Positions 27,256 to 35,600 of a stretch of 59,999 nucleotides of DNA are shown piece by piece (within the stretch, counting starts at the first letter, position 1; every line of letters begins with the position of its first letter). The position numbers were made by a program, and so were the translations under genes. The notes under the pieces are model-generated. The model had not been told where the DNA came from. It did no database searches and saw only the letters and a list, made by a program, of their open reading frames with translations. This DNA is from Phormidesmis priestleyi BC1401 (lineage in GTDB: Bacteria > Cyanobacteriota > Cyanobacteriia > Leptolyngbyales > Leptolyngbyaceae), in contig NZ_LXYR01000030.1 in NCBI RefSeq assembly GCF_001650195.1, positions 1-59,999 of the forward strand. The letters are read 5' to 3'.

Positions 27256-27744
27256 CTATTTTATGTTGGCGCTCATGCCGATTTGGGCGGCGTAGGCGAT
27301 CGCTAATCCATCCGCCGCGTCGTCGGGCTTAGGAAGCTCTGACAGACTAAAGATCATCATCACGGCGCGCTGAACCTCTGATTTATCGGCTCCATATTTT
27401 GAGACGGCTGATTTGACTTGCGATTGGTGCAAAAAGATTGGCGACCCTAATCCACATTCTCCCAGCGCTAACTCAATCACTCCGAGCGCCCGCAGCACTT
27501 TTCCGGCGTTGGTGTTCTCTCGCGTGAAGAAGGGCATTTCGAGTGCTGCCACGTCTGGCTTGAGAGCCTGACACAACTCACAAATATCATCATGAATTTG
27601 CTTGAGCCGCTCAAAGATTGGCATATCTTTCGACGTTTTGATGACTCCATAATCAATCACCACGCTATCTCGAATCACCCCATATCCGATCGTGGCGATC
27701 GCTGGGTCAATTCCTAAGATGATTTTTCCGGTGAAATCAAGCAT
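27256..27744 (-). CDS. ruvC: Crossover junction endodeoxyribonuclease RuvC
   Basis: RuvC cuts Holliday junctions symmetrically during recombination. The 162-residue protein has the acidic active site of the RNase H fold: Asp in IILGIDPAIATIGYGV, Glu in AALEMPFFTRENTN, and the C-terminal pair in PKPDDAADGLAIAYA. Length is normal. ruvA is in the same window about 17 kb away and ruvB is not seen, so the ruv genes are dispersed as usual in cyanobacteria. The C-terminus ends three bases from the SDR stop. Confidence 0.92.
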   Translation of the reverse strand: MLDFTGKIILGIDPAIATIGYGVIRDSVVIDYGVIKTSKDMPIFERLKQIHDDICELCQALKPDVAALEMPFFTRENTNAGKVLRALGVIELALGECGLGSPIFLHQSQVKSAVSKYGADKSEVQRAVMMIFSLSELPKPDDAADGLAIAYAAQIGMSANIK

Positions 27745-27881
27745 GAAGTGAGTGAATCAAAGTCTTTATACAATACACCCGAACTAGCTTTGTCGTTGGA
27801 GCAAATAGAATAGAACGATCGAATTGCTTAAAAGTGATTGCTAACTTCAACACTAAAAATATATGGCTAGAGTCAAACTCA

Positions 27882-29561
27882 CTATTCTCCAATCAACGCC
27901 CGGAACCGATCGTCGTTGCGAATGCGATCGAAATCTGGGTCGGTTTTTGCCATGTCCTGATAGTCGGAATCAAGGGTGATGGCTTGTCGCAGGGTTGCAA
28001 TGGCTAAATCGATCGTTCCCTGCAAAGCATAACAGCAGGCTTTGTTGTAGTAAGCACTTGCATAGTCGGGCTGAATTTGCAGCGCTTTGTCATAGCTTTG
28101 GATCGCCTCCTCCTTGCGTCCTAAGTCAGACAGCGCATTGCCGCGGTTGTACCAGGCTTCGTGCTTGTCCGGTTTAATGTCTACGGCTTTGTCATAGCTT
28201 TGGATCGCCTCCTCCTTGCGTCCTAAGTCATCCAGCGCCACGCCGCGGCTGTACCACGCTTCGTGCTTGTCCGGTTTAATGTCTACGGCTTTGTCATAGC
28301 TTTGGATCGCCTCCTCCTTGCGTCCTAAGTCATCCAGCGCCACGCCGCGGTTGTACCACGCTTCGTGCTTGTCCGGTTTGATGTCTACGGCTTTGTCATA
28401 GCTTTGGATTGCTTCCTCGTTGCGTCCTAAGGCAGACAGCGCATTGCCGCGGTTGTACCAGGCTGCGTGATAGTCCGGTTTGATCGCCACGGCTCGGTCA
28501 TAGCTTTGAACCGCCTCCTCCTGGCGTCCTAAGACAGACAGCACTAAGCCGCGGATATACCAGGCTTCGTGATCGTCCGGTTTGATCGCCACGGCTCGGT
28601 CATAGCTTTGAACCGCCTCCTCCTTGCGCCCTAAGGCAGACAGCGCTACACCGCGCATATGCCAGGCTTTGTGATCGTCCGGTTTGATCGCCACGGCTCG
28701 GTCATAGCTTTGAACCGCCTCCTCCTTGCGCCCTAAGGTAGACAGCGCTACGCCGCGATCGCACCAAGCTTCGTGATAATCCGGTTTGATCGCCAGCAGC
28801 TTCTCCCAACTGGTAATAGCATTCTCATAGTCCTGTTCGGCAACAAACAGAAGACCGAGTTTAAGCAGGAGGTCACACTGGCGGCGCTCAGAGCCAACGC
28901 CCATCTCTTGCAACATTGCTTTGAGAGTGAGGATCTTTTCTACCCGCTCCTGGGGCATCAGTTTCACATATTGGTTATAACCACCGTCTGACAAGAATCG
29001 ATCGGCTTCTGCGGCAACCTCCTTAGAGTCAGGGGGAAAGCGGAACAAGCCAGAGCGCCAGTCTAGAAAATCTGCTGCTCGTTGAATGAAATAATCCACC
29101 ACAAATGGGGGTACCAGAAACACAAACCGAGCCGGGAAGTCATTCCGCAGATGTTCACGCTGCTGGTTCAGGTGGTTCAAAATCTTGGGAACCCCCTTCC
29201 AACTGTAGTTATAAATCTCTCCACTCCCCCAACCACTGAGGCGTTTCACGTCTTCATAGGCATAGAGAGAGGCTTCTAACCCATCCAACACCAGCACATC
29301 AAAGGGTTGCTGCTGCCAGAGGGTATCAATCTGATCATAGAGAGTCGTGACTTCCCCCACGAGGTGCAATTCTTGAATCTGCTGCTTCGGCAGATCGTGA
29401 TGTAAGCTTGCAACGATCTCCGCTCCCTGGCTCTTAGAGCATTGGACGAAAAACAGCCCGAATCCCTGCTTGCGCTGCAACGCCCGCCGCAAGGCACGAT
29501 AGACCTCTTCCCCGGTCTCTGGGGGTAACTCATCATCCCAGTCAAACGAGCTTACTGTCAT
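27882..29561 (-). CDS. TPR protein with N-terminal NTPase-associated domain
   Basis: A 559-residue protein. Residues 1-235 form a conserved N-terminal domain (SFDWDDELPPETGEEVYRAL..., GFGLFFVQCSKSQGAEI, FDVLVLDGLEASLYAYE, DFPARFVFLVPPFVVDYFI) that I recall only in cyanobacterial partners of P-loop NTPases. About nine TPRs follow, then a short C-terminal cap ending DPDFDRIRNDDRFRALIGE. TPR units at 28.1-28.8 kb are nearly identical at DNA level. The gene overlaps the upstream NTPase by ATGA, so the two proteins are made together and probably interact. Possible roles are signalling or defence; not provable here. Confidence 0.85.
   Translation of the reverse strand: MTVSSFDWDDELPPETGEEVYRALRRALQRKQGFGLFFVQCSKSQGAEIVASLHHDLPKQQIQELHLVGEVTTLYDQIDTLWQQQPFDVLVLDGLEASLYAYEDVKRLSGWGSGEIYNYSWKGVPKILNHLNQQREHLRNDFPARFVFLVPPFVVDYFIQRAADFLDWRSGLFRFPPDSKEVAAEADRFLSDGGYNQYVKLMPQERVEKILTLKAMLQEMGVGSERRQCDLLLKLGLLFVAEQDYENAITSWEKLLAIKPDYHEAWCDRGVALSTLGRKEEAVQSYDRAVAIKPDDHKAWHMRGVALSALGRKEEAVQSYDRAVAIKPDDHEAWYIRGLVLSVLGRQEEAVQSYDRAVAIKPDYHAAWYNRGNALSALGRNEEAIQSYDKAVDIKPDKHEAWYNRGVALDDLGRKEEAIQSYDKAVDIKPDKHEAWYSRGVALDDLGRKEEAIQSYDKAVDIKPDKHEAWYNRGNALSDLGRKEEAIQSYDKALQIQPDYASAYYNKACCYALQGTIDLAIATLRQAITLDSDYQDMAKTDPDFDRIRNDDRFRALIGE
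28160..28780 (-). repeat. Near-identical 102-bp tandem repeats in TPR gene
   Basis: Successive 102-bp units each encode one TPR. The units around 28166-28372 differ by only one or two bases and the next ones by a few more, which means recent tandem duplication or gene conversion. Copy number probably varies between strains. Confidence 0.8.
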
Positions 29562-30880
29562 GGCTTCAGTTTAGCGAGTTCATCCTGAAACCGTTGAATC
29601 TTGTAGATCAAAGGATGCACATCATACCAAATGCGAATCTCCCCCTCCCGATCGAGACATCGATACTCTAGAATGCAGCGACGTTGCAGCAGACTGCGAT
29701 GCTCGTTGTCGTTCGGAATTTCCCGGCGGCGATAGCTAACCAGAGCCAGCCGCTCCCACTCTGGCTCCTCCACAGCCCGGTGATACACGGCTCGCAGTTC
29801 CGTAATCGCTCGTTGCACCGATTTCGCTGAGATTGGGAATTGATCCGTCCGGTTGATTGAGTCCTGCATCATCTGCATCAACTCCCGAATATGACCCCCA
29901 CAAGCAATGCACAGCCGTTCTAGGGTTTCGCGACTGTCAAACACCTGAGTATCGAGATCCAAATCTGGGGCATAGGTTTGCACCCGCCGTTGAATCGCTT
30001 CTCGCAACTTTGCTAATCCTGTTGGGTAAACGCTGCCGTTCTGCTCCTGCACCATCACCATCGGCAACACCTGAGTTGTGCCGTAGATCGTCTGCACCTC
30101 ATTTGCCCAACGAGAATAAACCAGAGCGATCGGCACCGTGTAGATCATGTGGCAATCCAGCCCCTTCAATTGCTCACTGCGATCGAGAAAAATCTCCTCA
30201 TGATTGCTGCGCCCATTGTCCTGAAAGTCGATCGGAATCCGATCCAGGTTATCTACAATCATCGCCAGCTTAGTTTTGCCGTTGGGGAGATGCTGACGGG
30301 CATCGGCAATAAACTCGTTCAGGGCAGTCAGCAGCGTAATGGTGTGCGGATTCACCTTCTCTCGAATCTTGGCACGCTGAGTGGGTTCGGCACGAATACT
30401 AGCCGTGAGTTTGGTAAACATCGCCAGAGATTGCTCCAGGCTGATTTTATCCAGGGAAACGTCCATCAGCGCCAGGTCTTTGAGTTCTTGCCCCCGATCG
30501 CGCAGCCAGTTTTGAATGGGAGCGACATTGGCAGAACGAATGTCTTTCAAAAAACGCCGAGTACACGCCAGCAAGATATCAATATATTCCACGTTTTGCG
30601 GATCGATATCTTCTTCATCTGCCTCAAAATAGACCACAAAGAAGCCGTGATCCTCCAGGCTTTTTTGCAATCGCCGCAGTTCTGTAGACTTGCCACTGCC
30701 CCGATGCCCGGTATAAAGCTGATAGGTACTCTGATCCGAGTTGCGAATCCGCTTGCCCACATCACTCTCAATGTTTTCATCACCCCGCACCTCCCGACAA
30801 TCTACATACTGCGGGTCACCCGCTGGCAACGGACGGGACGGGTCAAACGAGTTGTAGATTCTGGGTAAGAGATCGCTCAT
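29558..30880 (-). CDS. P-loop NTPase (AAA/STAND-like), partner of TPR protein
   Basis: A 440-residue cytoplasmic ATPase. It starts SDLLPRIYNSFDPSRPLPAGDPQYVDCREVRG and has Walker A GHRGSGKST (58-66), Walker B in KLAMIVDNLDRIP (about 205-217) and a downstream SRWANEVQTIYG region. The C-terminal part has a winged-helix feel (QRAITELRAVYHRAVEEPEWERLALVSY). Its stop overlaps the start of the TPR gene (ATGA at 29558-29561). I recall this pair as common in multicellular cyanobacteria but know no experiment on it. It diverges from the gene at 30998. Confidence 0.85.
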   Translation of the reverse strand: MSDLLPRIYNSFDPSRPLPAGDPQYVDCREVRGDENIESDVGKRIRNSDQSTYQLYTGHRGSGKSTELRRLQKSLEDHGFFVVYFEADEEDIDPQNVEYIDILLACTRRFLKDIRSANVAPIQNWLRDRGQELKDLALMDVSLDKISLEQSLAMFTKLTASIRAEPTQRAKIREKVNPHTITLLTALNEFIADARQHLPNGKTKLAMIVDNLDRIPIDFQDNGRSNHEEIFLDRSEQLKGLDCHMIYTVPIALVYSRWANEVQTIYGTTQVLPMVMVQEQNGSVYPTGLAKLREAIQRRVQTYAPDLDLDTQVFDSRETLERLCIACGGHIRELMQMMQDSINRTDQFPISAKSVQRAITELRAVYHRAVEEPEWERLALVSYRRREIPNDNEHRSLLQRRCILEYRCLDREGEIRIWYDVHPLIYKIQRFQDELAKLKP

Positions 30881-30997
30881 GGTGAATTTATCTCATGCTG
30901 GAATTTATTGTAAACCAAGGGGAAAGGGAAGCATCCGTGCGATCGTCCGCTCAAATGGGCACTCTCAAAGGAACATTCCCACAGGAACTTTTACCCA

Positions 30998-31474
30998 ATG
31001 CCATACCAAAACATCTCCGCCAAGCTCTCGTCCACCGATCTTGACGAAATCAAAGCTGCCCTGAGCACGATCGAAGCCAAACTGCCCTTCCTGATTCATC
31101 TCACCGCCGAAGAACGCCGCAAGCTATTCAAAATGGGCAACAAAAGCCTCTCCTTTGTCAGCAATAGTCTCACGGCTGCCCAGTCCAACCCCGACATTCT
31201 TCCAGCCAGTTTTGCCCTAGACGAATTCGCCCTTGACTACCAGCTTGCCGCCTCCCTCACCGAGGTACACCTGAGACTGCAACAACTCACCGAAAAGGTA
31301 GACGACACTCTAATGGCGGTCAGCAGTGAAGCTATGAACAGCAGCCTGACCGTCTATGACTATGTGAAAACCGCTGCCAAAAAGACTCCTGGACTGAAGG
31401 CAATTTCCGAGCAGTTGGGCGAACGCTTCAAAACCCTCCGTCAAAAAGTCTCCAAAGAATCATCTGCATCCTGA
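30998..31474 (+). CDS. Helical hypothetical protein
   Basis: A 158-residue, largely alpha-helical soluble protein (MPYQNISAKLSSTDLDEIKAAL..., LTAEERRKLFKMGNKSLSFV, ..LRLQQLTEKVDDTLMAVSS...). It has the look of the 'MxYQNIxAxLsxxDxxxIxxxIxxIxxxLPFLvnLTxeErrxLpKMGdKSxxFV' proteins found in several phyla, all uncharacterised. No motif points to an enzyme. It diverges from the NTPase/TPR pair with a 117-base gap that may hold both promoters. Confidence 0.8.
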   Translation: MPYQNISAKLSSTDLDEIKAALSTIEAKLPFLIHLTAEERRKLFKMGNKSLSFVSNSLTAAQSNPDILPASFALDEFALDYQLAASLTEVHLRLQQLTEKVDDTLMAVSSEAMNSSLTVYDYVKTAAKKTPGLKAISEQLGERFKTLRQKVSKESSAS

Positions 31475-31511
31475 CTGCCGTATTTCCTCGCTGACCAGCC
31501 AGCAGAACTCA

Positions 31512-31769
31512 TTAGCGAGGTCTATATCTTCTCTCACGAGTCTTTTGCATCTCTCTCACGAGTTTTTGCACCTCAGCGACGAGTCTTTGTAACTCGCTCA
31601 CGAGTCTTTGCAACTCGCTCACACGTCTTTGCACTTCATCAATGAGTCTTCGATCGTCTCCCGTGAGTCTCTACGCCTCTCTTACAAGTCTTTGAATTTC
31701 TCTTACGAGTCTCTGTGAGTGTCCCGCGAGGTGAAACTTTAGAAAGAAGGACTTAAAGAAGTCACACAT
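31512..31769 (-). pseudogene. Heptad-repeat coiled-coil ORF with internal stop
   Basis: From ATG at 31769 (MCDFFKSFFLKFHLAG...) the frame runs 85 codons to TAA at 31512, interrupted once by a TAG after 32 residues. After the first 18 residues it is a string of heptads: QRLVREI, QRLVREA, then after the stop RRLIDEV, QRRVSEL, QRLVSEL, QRLVAEV, QKLVREM. Hydrophobic residues fall at a and d positions, a textbook coiled coil. The TAG sits where the heptad register predicts a CAG (Gln) codon, so one base change explains it. It is either a recently broken small gene or two short peptides. Confidence 0.5.
31525..31735. repeat. 21-bp imperfect tandem repeats
   Basis: About nine units with a plus-strand consensus near CGCTCACGAGTCTTTGCAACT. 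The period of 21 equals one heptad on the minus strand. Units drift but keep the hydrophobic codons, suggesting selection on the encoded peptide for at least part of its history. Confidence 0.75.
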
Positions 31770-31810
31770 GGCGTTAGTGGGTTTCGCACAGTTAGCCCCG
31801 TAGCGAAGGC

Positions 31811-32168
31811 TCTGCAAAACAATATTGGGTGTTGCTGAATCCGAGTATGAATCGATGAATTCTCCCTCACCCTAGCCTTTTCCCTAAAAGCTACCGTGTA
31901 CACACAAGTCTTTCGCTCAGTCATCGCTGAGACTCTCGCCCCCTAAATCCCCCATTCTGGGGGACTTTGAGATCAAACGAGGTTTTAGAGGTCAAGCCAT
32001 TTATCTCGTTCAAAGTCCCCCAATTTTGGGGGATTTAGGGGGCTTAAGCCGACTCAAACGAAGCGACGAGGACTTGTACATACACGGTAGCCCTAAAGGA
32101 GAGGGAACAAGAATTCTAGCTCCCTTCTCCCGCGGGAGAAGGGTTGGCGAGGGCTTCGCCCCACTTCG
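31811..32168 (-). repeat. Dispersed repeat, copy B, split by MITE
   Basis: The inverted homologue of the repeat at 15396-15538. It reads, on the minus strand, GCGAAGCCCTCGCC, then an extra GAAGGG palindrome, then GGCTAGGGTGAGGG and ATTCAGCAACACCCAAT. It is interrupted at 31889-32090 by a palindromic element flanked by CCCTAAA on both sides. Confidence 0.65.
31889..32090. mobile_element. MITE-like palindromic element with target duplication
   Basis: A 202-bp non-coding element. Its ends are imperfect inverted repeats (CTACCGTGTACACACAAGTC at 31891-31910; complement form at 32071-32090). A second inverted arm lies inside: CCCCCTAAATCCCCCA with GGGGGACTTTGA on the left, its mirror near 32001-32041. 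Direct copies of CCCTAAA flank it (31882-31888 and 32091-32097), consistent with a 7-bp target duplication. No transposase is encoded, so mobility would depend on one elsewhere. Confidence 0.7.
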
Positions 32169-32240
32169 TGAGGAGAGCAATTCATATCTGCATTCGCCAA
32201 CGTCAATATTTAATCCGGGGGAGTTAAACTATGACTGAGA

Positions 32241-33242
32241 TCAGAACTGCTTCAAGAACCGCAAATCGCTGCTATACAACCGACGAATATCGTCGATCTG
32301 GTGCATCACCATCGCCAAGCGCTCCACCCCAAACCCCGCCGCAAATCCGGTATACACTTCAGGGTCATAGCCCACCGCTTTGAGCACATTGGGATCGACC
32401 ATTCCACAGCCTAGAATCTCCAACCAGCGACCCTTCCATTGCACATCGACCTCCGCAGACGGCTCTGTGAATGGGAAGAAACTGGGACGAAAGCGAATCG
32501 GCAAATCGCCAAACATTTCTTGTAAGAACACTTTGATCGTGCCTTTGAGATCGGTGAAAGTTAAACCTTCGTCGATCGCCAAAATTTCGATCTGATTAAA
32601 CACGGCGGAGTGAGTTGCATCCACCGTATCGCGACGATAGACCCGACCGGGCACCGCAATCCGAATCGGCGGATCGTTGTTCTCCATGTAGCGGATTTGC
32701 ACCGTTGAAGTATGGGTTCTCAACAGGTTGCCATCGGGTAAATAAAGCGTATCCTGCATATCTCGCGCCGGATGGTCGGGCAAGAAATTCAGCGCCTCGA
32801 AGTTATAGTAATCGGTCTCCATTTCAGGACCTTCAGCAACGGTGTACCCCATGCCGACGAAGATATCGAGCACCTGATCGATCGTGCCATTGAGCGGATG
32901 CACTCGACCTTGAGGACGAAACACTCCCGGCATCGTCACGTCGATCGTTTCTGCCTCTAATCGCGCTTGAATCTGAGCCGCTTGTAGAGCGGTGCGCGTC
33001 CGATCGAGGTCGCCCTGAATCGCTTCTTTGACCTCATTAGCACGGGCACCGACGCGGGGACGCTCGGCAGGGTCGAGTTTGCCCATGCCGCCCAGCACTT
33101 GCGGAATCGGTCCTTTTTTGCCGAGATACTTGACGCGAAGTTGCTCTAGTTGGTCAAGCGTTTCGGTCGCAGCAATGGCGGCTTGGGCTTCTTGCCGGAT
33201 TGCATCTAGCTGAGATTCAAGTTCGATCGTCTGAGCAGTCAT
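32241..33242 (-). CDS. pheS: Phenylalanine--tRNA ligase alpha subunit
   Basis: PheS is the catalytic subunit of the alpha2-beta2 phenylalanyl-tRNA synthetase. From ATG 33242 ([19 protein letters not shown]) it has 333 residues. The ORF runs open further upstream (to 33329), but those residues are not family-like and run into surE. Class II signatures are present: [47 protein letters not shown] (motif 2) and [13 protein letters not shown] (motif 3). pheT is not adjacent. It diverges from surE with a very short shared promoter region. Confidence 0.95.
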   Translation of the reverse strand: MTAQTIELESQLDAIRQEAQAAIAATETLDQLEQLRVKYLGKKGPIPQVLGGMGKLDPAERPRVGARANEVKEAIQGDLDRTRTALQAAQIQARLEAETIDVTMPGVFRPQGRVHPLNGTIDQVLDIFVGMGYTVAEGPEMETDYYNFEALNFLPDHPARDMQDTLYLPDGNLLRTHTSTVQIRYMENNDPPIRIAVPGRVYRRDTVDATHSAVFNQIEILAIDEGLTFTDLKGTIKVFLQEMFGDLPIRFRPSFFPFTEPSAEVDVQWKGRWLEILGCGMVDPNVLKAVGYDPEVYTGFAAGFGVERLAMVMHQIDDIRRLYSSDLRFLKQF

Positions 33243-33309
33243 ACTAAGAAAGGATAGAGGGACGCAATACGGCGTAAAGTCGATTTGTTTTATTAGTTTA
33301 ATGGATTCG

Positions 33310-34113
33310 ATGAAACTCCTGATCAGCAACGACGATGGTGTTTATGCTTTGGGCATTCGGGTTTTGGCAAACACCCTGGCAACCGCGGGACATGACGTGA
33401 CGGTGGTGTGCCCCGATCGTGAGCGCTCTGCTACTGGGCACGGGCTTACCCTCCATCAACCGATTCGAGCCGACGTGATTGAGGCGATTTTTCACCCCTC
33501 GATCAAAGCCTGGGCGTGTTCAGGAACGCCCTCAGACTGCGTGAAGCTGGCTCTCTGGGCGCTGTTAGACAGTCCTCCTGATTTTGTGCTGTCGGGCATC
33601 AATCATGGCGCAAACCTGGGCACCGATGTCCTTTATTCGGGAACCGTTTCAGCCGCGATGGAAGGCGTGCTTGAGGGAATTCCTAGCATTGCGTTTAGTT
33701 TGACAAGCCATAAGTCTCATGACTTTCAACCAGCGGCAGACTTTGCGTGTTCTTTGGTTCAACAGCTAAAAGAGCAGCCGTTGCCGTTGACGTTGCTGAA
33801 TGTGAATGTTCCGGCAATCGCGGCTTCTGAAATCAAGGGAGCGATCGTCACGCGTCAAGGGATTCGTCGCTATGTTGATGTGTTTGAGAAACGAGCCGAT
33901 CCGAGAGGCAAAACGTATTATTGGCTGGCAGGCGAATTGCTTGAAGATGTAGAAGATCCCGGTGTGCCAGATGAGGTTCCGACTGATGTGCAGGCAAATC
34001 GAGACCACTACATTACGATTACGCCGCTTCACTACAATCTCACCTCACCGTCGGGTCTAAAGGTGATGCAGCAATGGGCACAAGGATTTCCTCAAATCAA
34101 GTCAACAGATTGA
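33310..34113 (+). CDS. surE: 5'/3'-nucleotidase SurE
   Basis: SurE is a divalent-metal phosphatase acting on nucleoside monophosphates and short polyphosphate, associated with stress and stationary phase survival. From ATG 33310 ([20 protein letters not shown]) it has 267 residues; ATG 33301 adds three. It has the metal-binding NDDG, the [16 protein letters not shown] loop, [13 protein letters not shown] and [26 protein letters not shown], all diagnostic. Closely divergent with pheS. Confidence 0.95.
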   Translation: MKLLISNDDGVYALGIRVLANTLATAGHDVTVVCPDRERSATGHGLTLHQPIRADVIEAIFHPSIKAWACSGTPSDCVKLALWALLDSPPDFVLSGINHGANLGTDVLYSGTVSAAMEGVLEGIPSIAFSLTSHKSHDFQPAADFACSLVQQLKEQPLPLTLLNVNVPAIAASEIKGAIVTRQGIRRYVDVFEKRADPRGKTYYWLAGELLEDVEDPGVPDEVPTDVQANRDHYITITPLHYNLTSPSGLKVMQQWAQGFPQIKSTD

Positions 34114-34291
34114 AGCAGATTTCATCGCGTTCAGATCCCCGAATCTTTTGAGACTTGGGGATTGTAGTTCGGTGCATCATCTCTGATGAAGATTTGTAAT
34201 CTGTGCCAATCTCGAAAGAGTCAACGCTCCGCAATTTTTATGAGGTGAGTGTCAGATATGCTGTGCTTCTAACTTAGAGAATTAACACGAT

Positions 34292-35524
34292 ATGTTTGCC
34301 AGAGTTCGTCGGCTTTTGAATCGATTTTTTAACCGATCGCGCACTATTAACAACGAACCTCTCAACAAAGTGAGCCTAATTGTTCTCATTTTGGTTGACT
34401 TGTTCATCTTATTTAATGTCTTTTCAGGACTCAACGATATTAGCGGATGGCATCTCGCCCCAGCGCAAGCCTATCCTTGTTACTCTGACTGGAAAAATTA
34501 TCAGACTGAAACCAAAAAAGATAAAGAATACGACGTAATCAATAACGCTTTCACGTCTTCTCCCAACCCATCTAGTTTTCGACAAAGCTATCAGCAGACT
34601 GAAGTTGGACATTTAGGCAACGTTTCTGAAACCTGTTTGAAGTATGCAGATTATCAAGACAAAATCAAAACTTCCGAAAATCAAAAGACGGTCAATCTGA
34701 TTGATCAAAAAGAAAATAAAGTTAGCTCGATCGAGTCAAATAACCGCAAAATTCGCGCTCAATATGACTCAACGCTGTTAGAAAAGCTTGCGGGTCAGGC
34801 TCCTGGACAGTCGATCAATCAAGTCGCGGCTGAGAAAGCGAAACAGGAGCTAGACCAAAACAATCGCACGATTTCCACGCTTAAAACAGAAACGTCTGCC
34901 CTTAAAACTCAACTGATTGCCAAGCCAGAGAGCGCTAGTTTTATCGCTTTTTTGAACGATCGTCAAAGTTTTGGAGATGTTGAAAAAGGCTATCAGCAAG
35001 CTTCTTTTTGGTATCCCAGCCTTCAGTTTGCGTTTCAGGCTCTCTTCTTGTTGCCGCTCATTGCTGTTGCTTGGTTTGTCTATCGATTTGCTCACCGCAA
35101 AGGCTATGGACTCATCGCGTTGATTAGCTGGCATTTGCTAGTGATCTTTTTTATTCCACTGATTTTCAAAGTCTTTGAATTTTTGCAAGTCGGCGCACTG
35201 TTTGAATTCTTGTTCAGCATCATCAGCACCCTATTTGGTGGGCTACTGTTTCTGATTAACTATGTTTATATCCTACTGATTCCACTTGTTGGATTTGGGA
35301 TTATCAAGTTTTTTCAAAAGTTTGCGTTCAATCCTAAAAATCAGGCGGCAACTAGAGTTCAAAAATCAGAGTGTCTGCAATGTGCCAGAAAAATCCGCCA
35401 GCAAGATTCTCACTGTCCTCACTGTGGCTATGCTCAATACGCCGAGTGTCTCAACTGTCATGATTTGACTTACAAAAACTTACCTTACTGTAAGCAATGC
35501 GGACAGTCTCAAAATCTCACCTAG
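34292..35524 (+). CDS. Membrane protein with C-terminal double zinc ribbon
   Basis: A 410-residue protein. It has one transmembrane helix near the N-terminus (about 29-46, VSLIVLILVDLFILFNVFS), an extracytoplasmic coiled-coil region (about 60-215, heavy in K, E, Q, N, S), then two or three hydrophobic segments (about 248-266, 275-296, 305-345). It ends in two CxxC...CxxC zinc ribbons (CLQCARKI..CPHCGY, CLNCHDL..CKQCGQ). The ribbons face the cytoplasm if the segments are counted correctly. I recall close relatives only in cyanobacteria; function unknown. Monocistronic; 77 bases before hom. Confidence 0.82.
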   Translation: MFARVRRLLNRFFNRSRTINNEPLNKVSLIVLILVDLFILFNVFSGLNDISGWHLAPAQAYPCYSDWKNYQTETKKDKEYDVINNAFTSSPNPSSFRQSYQQTEVGHLGNVSETCLKYADYQDKIKTSENQKTVNLIDQKENKVSSIESNNRKIRAQYDSTLLEKLAGQAPGQSINQVAAEKAKQELDQNNRTISTLKTETSALKTQLIAKPESASFIAFLNDRQSFGDVEKGYQQASFWYPSLQFAFQALFLLPLIAVAWFVYRFAHRKGYGLIALISWHLLVIFFIPLIFKVFEFLQVGALFEFLFSIISTLFGGLLFLINYVYILLIPLVGFGIIKFFQKFAFNPKNQAATRVQKSECLQCARKIRQQDSHCPHCGYAQYAECLNCHDLTYKNLPYCKQCGQSQNLT

Positions 35525-35600
35525 TCGTTCTATTTCTCAAAAATCACCGATCGCACCCATACAATTCTAAAATGGGTAGCGGTTGTAGTAGGACATCACT

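Noticed and set aside
30149-30868. 239-codon plus-strand ORF
   Set aside because: Lies entirely inside the P-loop NTPase gene on the other strand; translation shows no family features.
31525-31735. 21-bp repeats as a CRISPR array
   Set aside because: No unique spacers between units and the period is too short; they are contiguous heptad codons.
31739-31924. 61-codon minus-strand ORF
   Set aside because: Runs into the MITE terminal repeat and is out of frame with the heptad coding frame.
34134-34163. Terminator after surE
   Set aside because: ATCCCC/GGGGAT can pair but no T-run follows; too weak to call.
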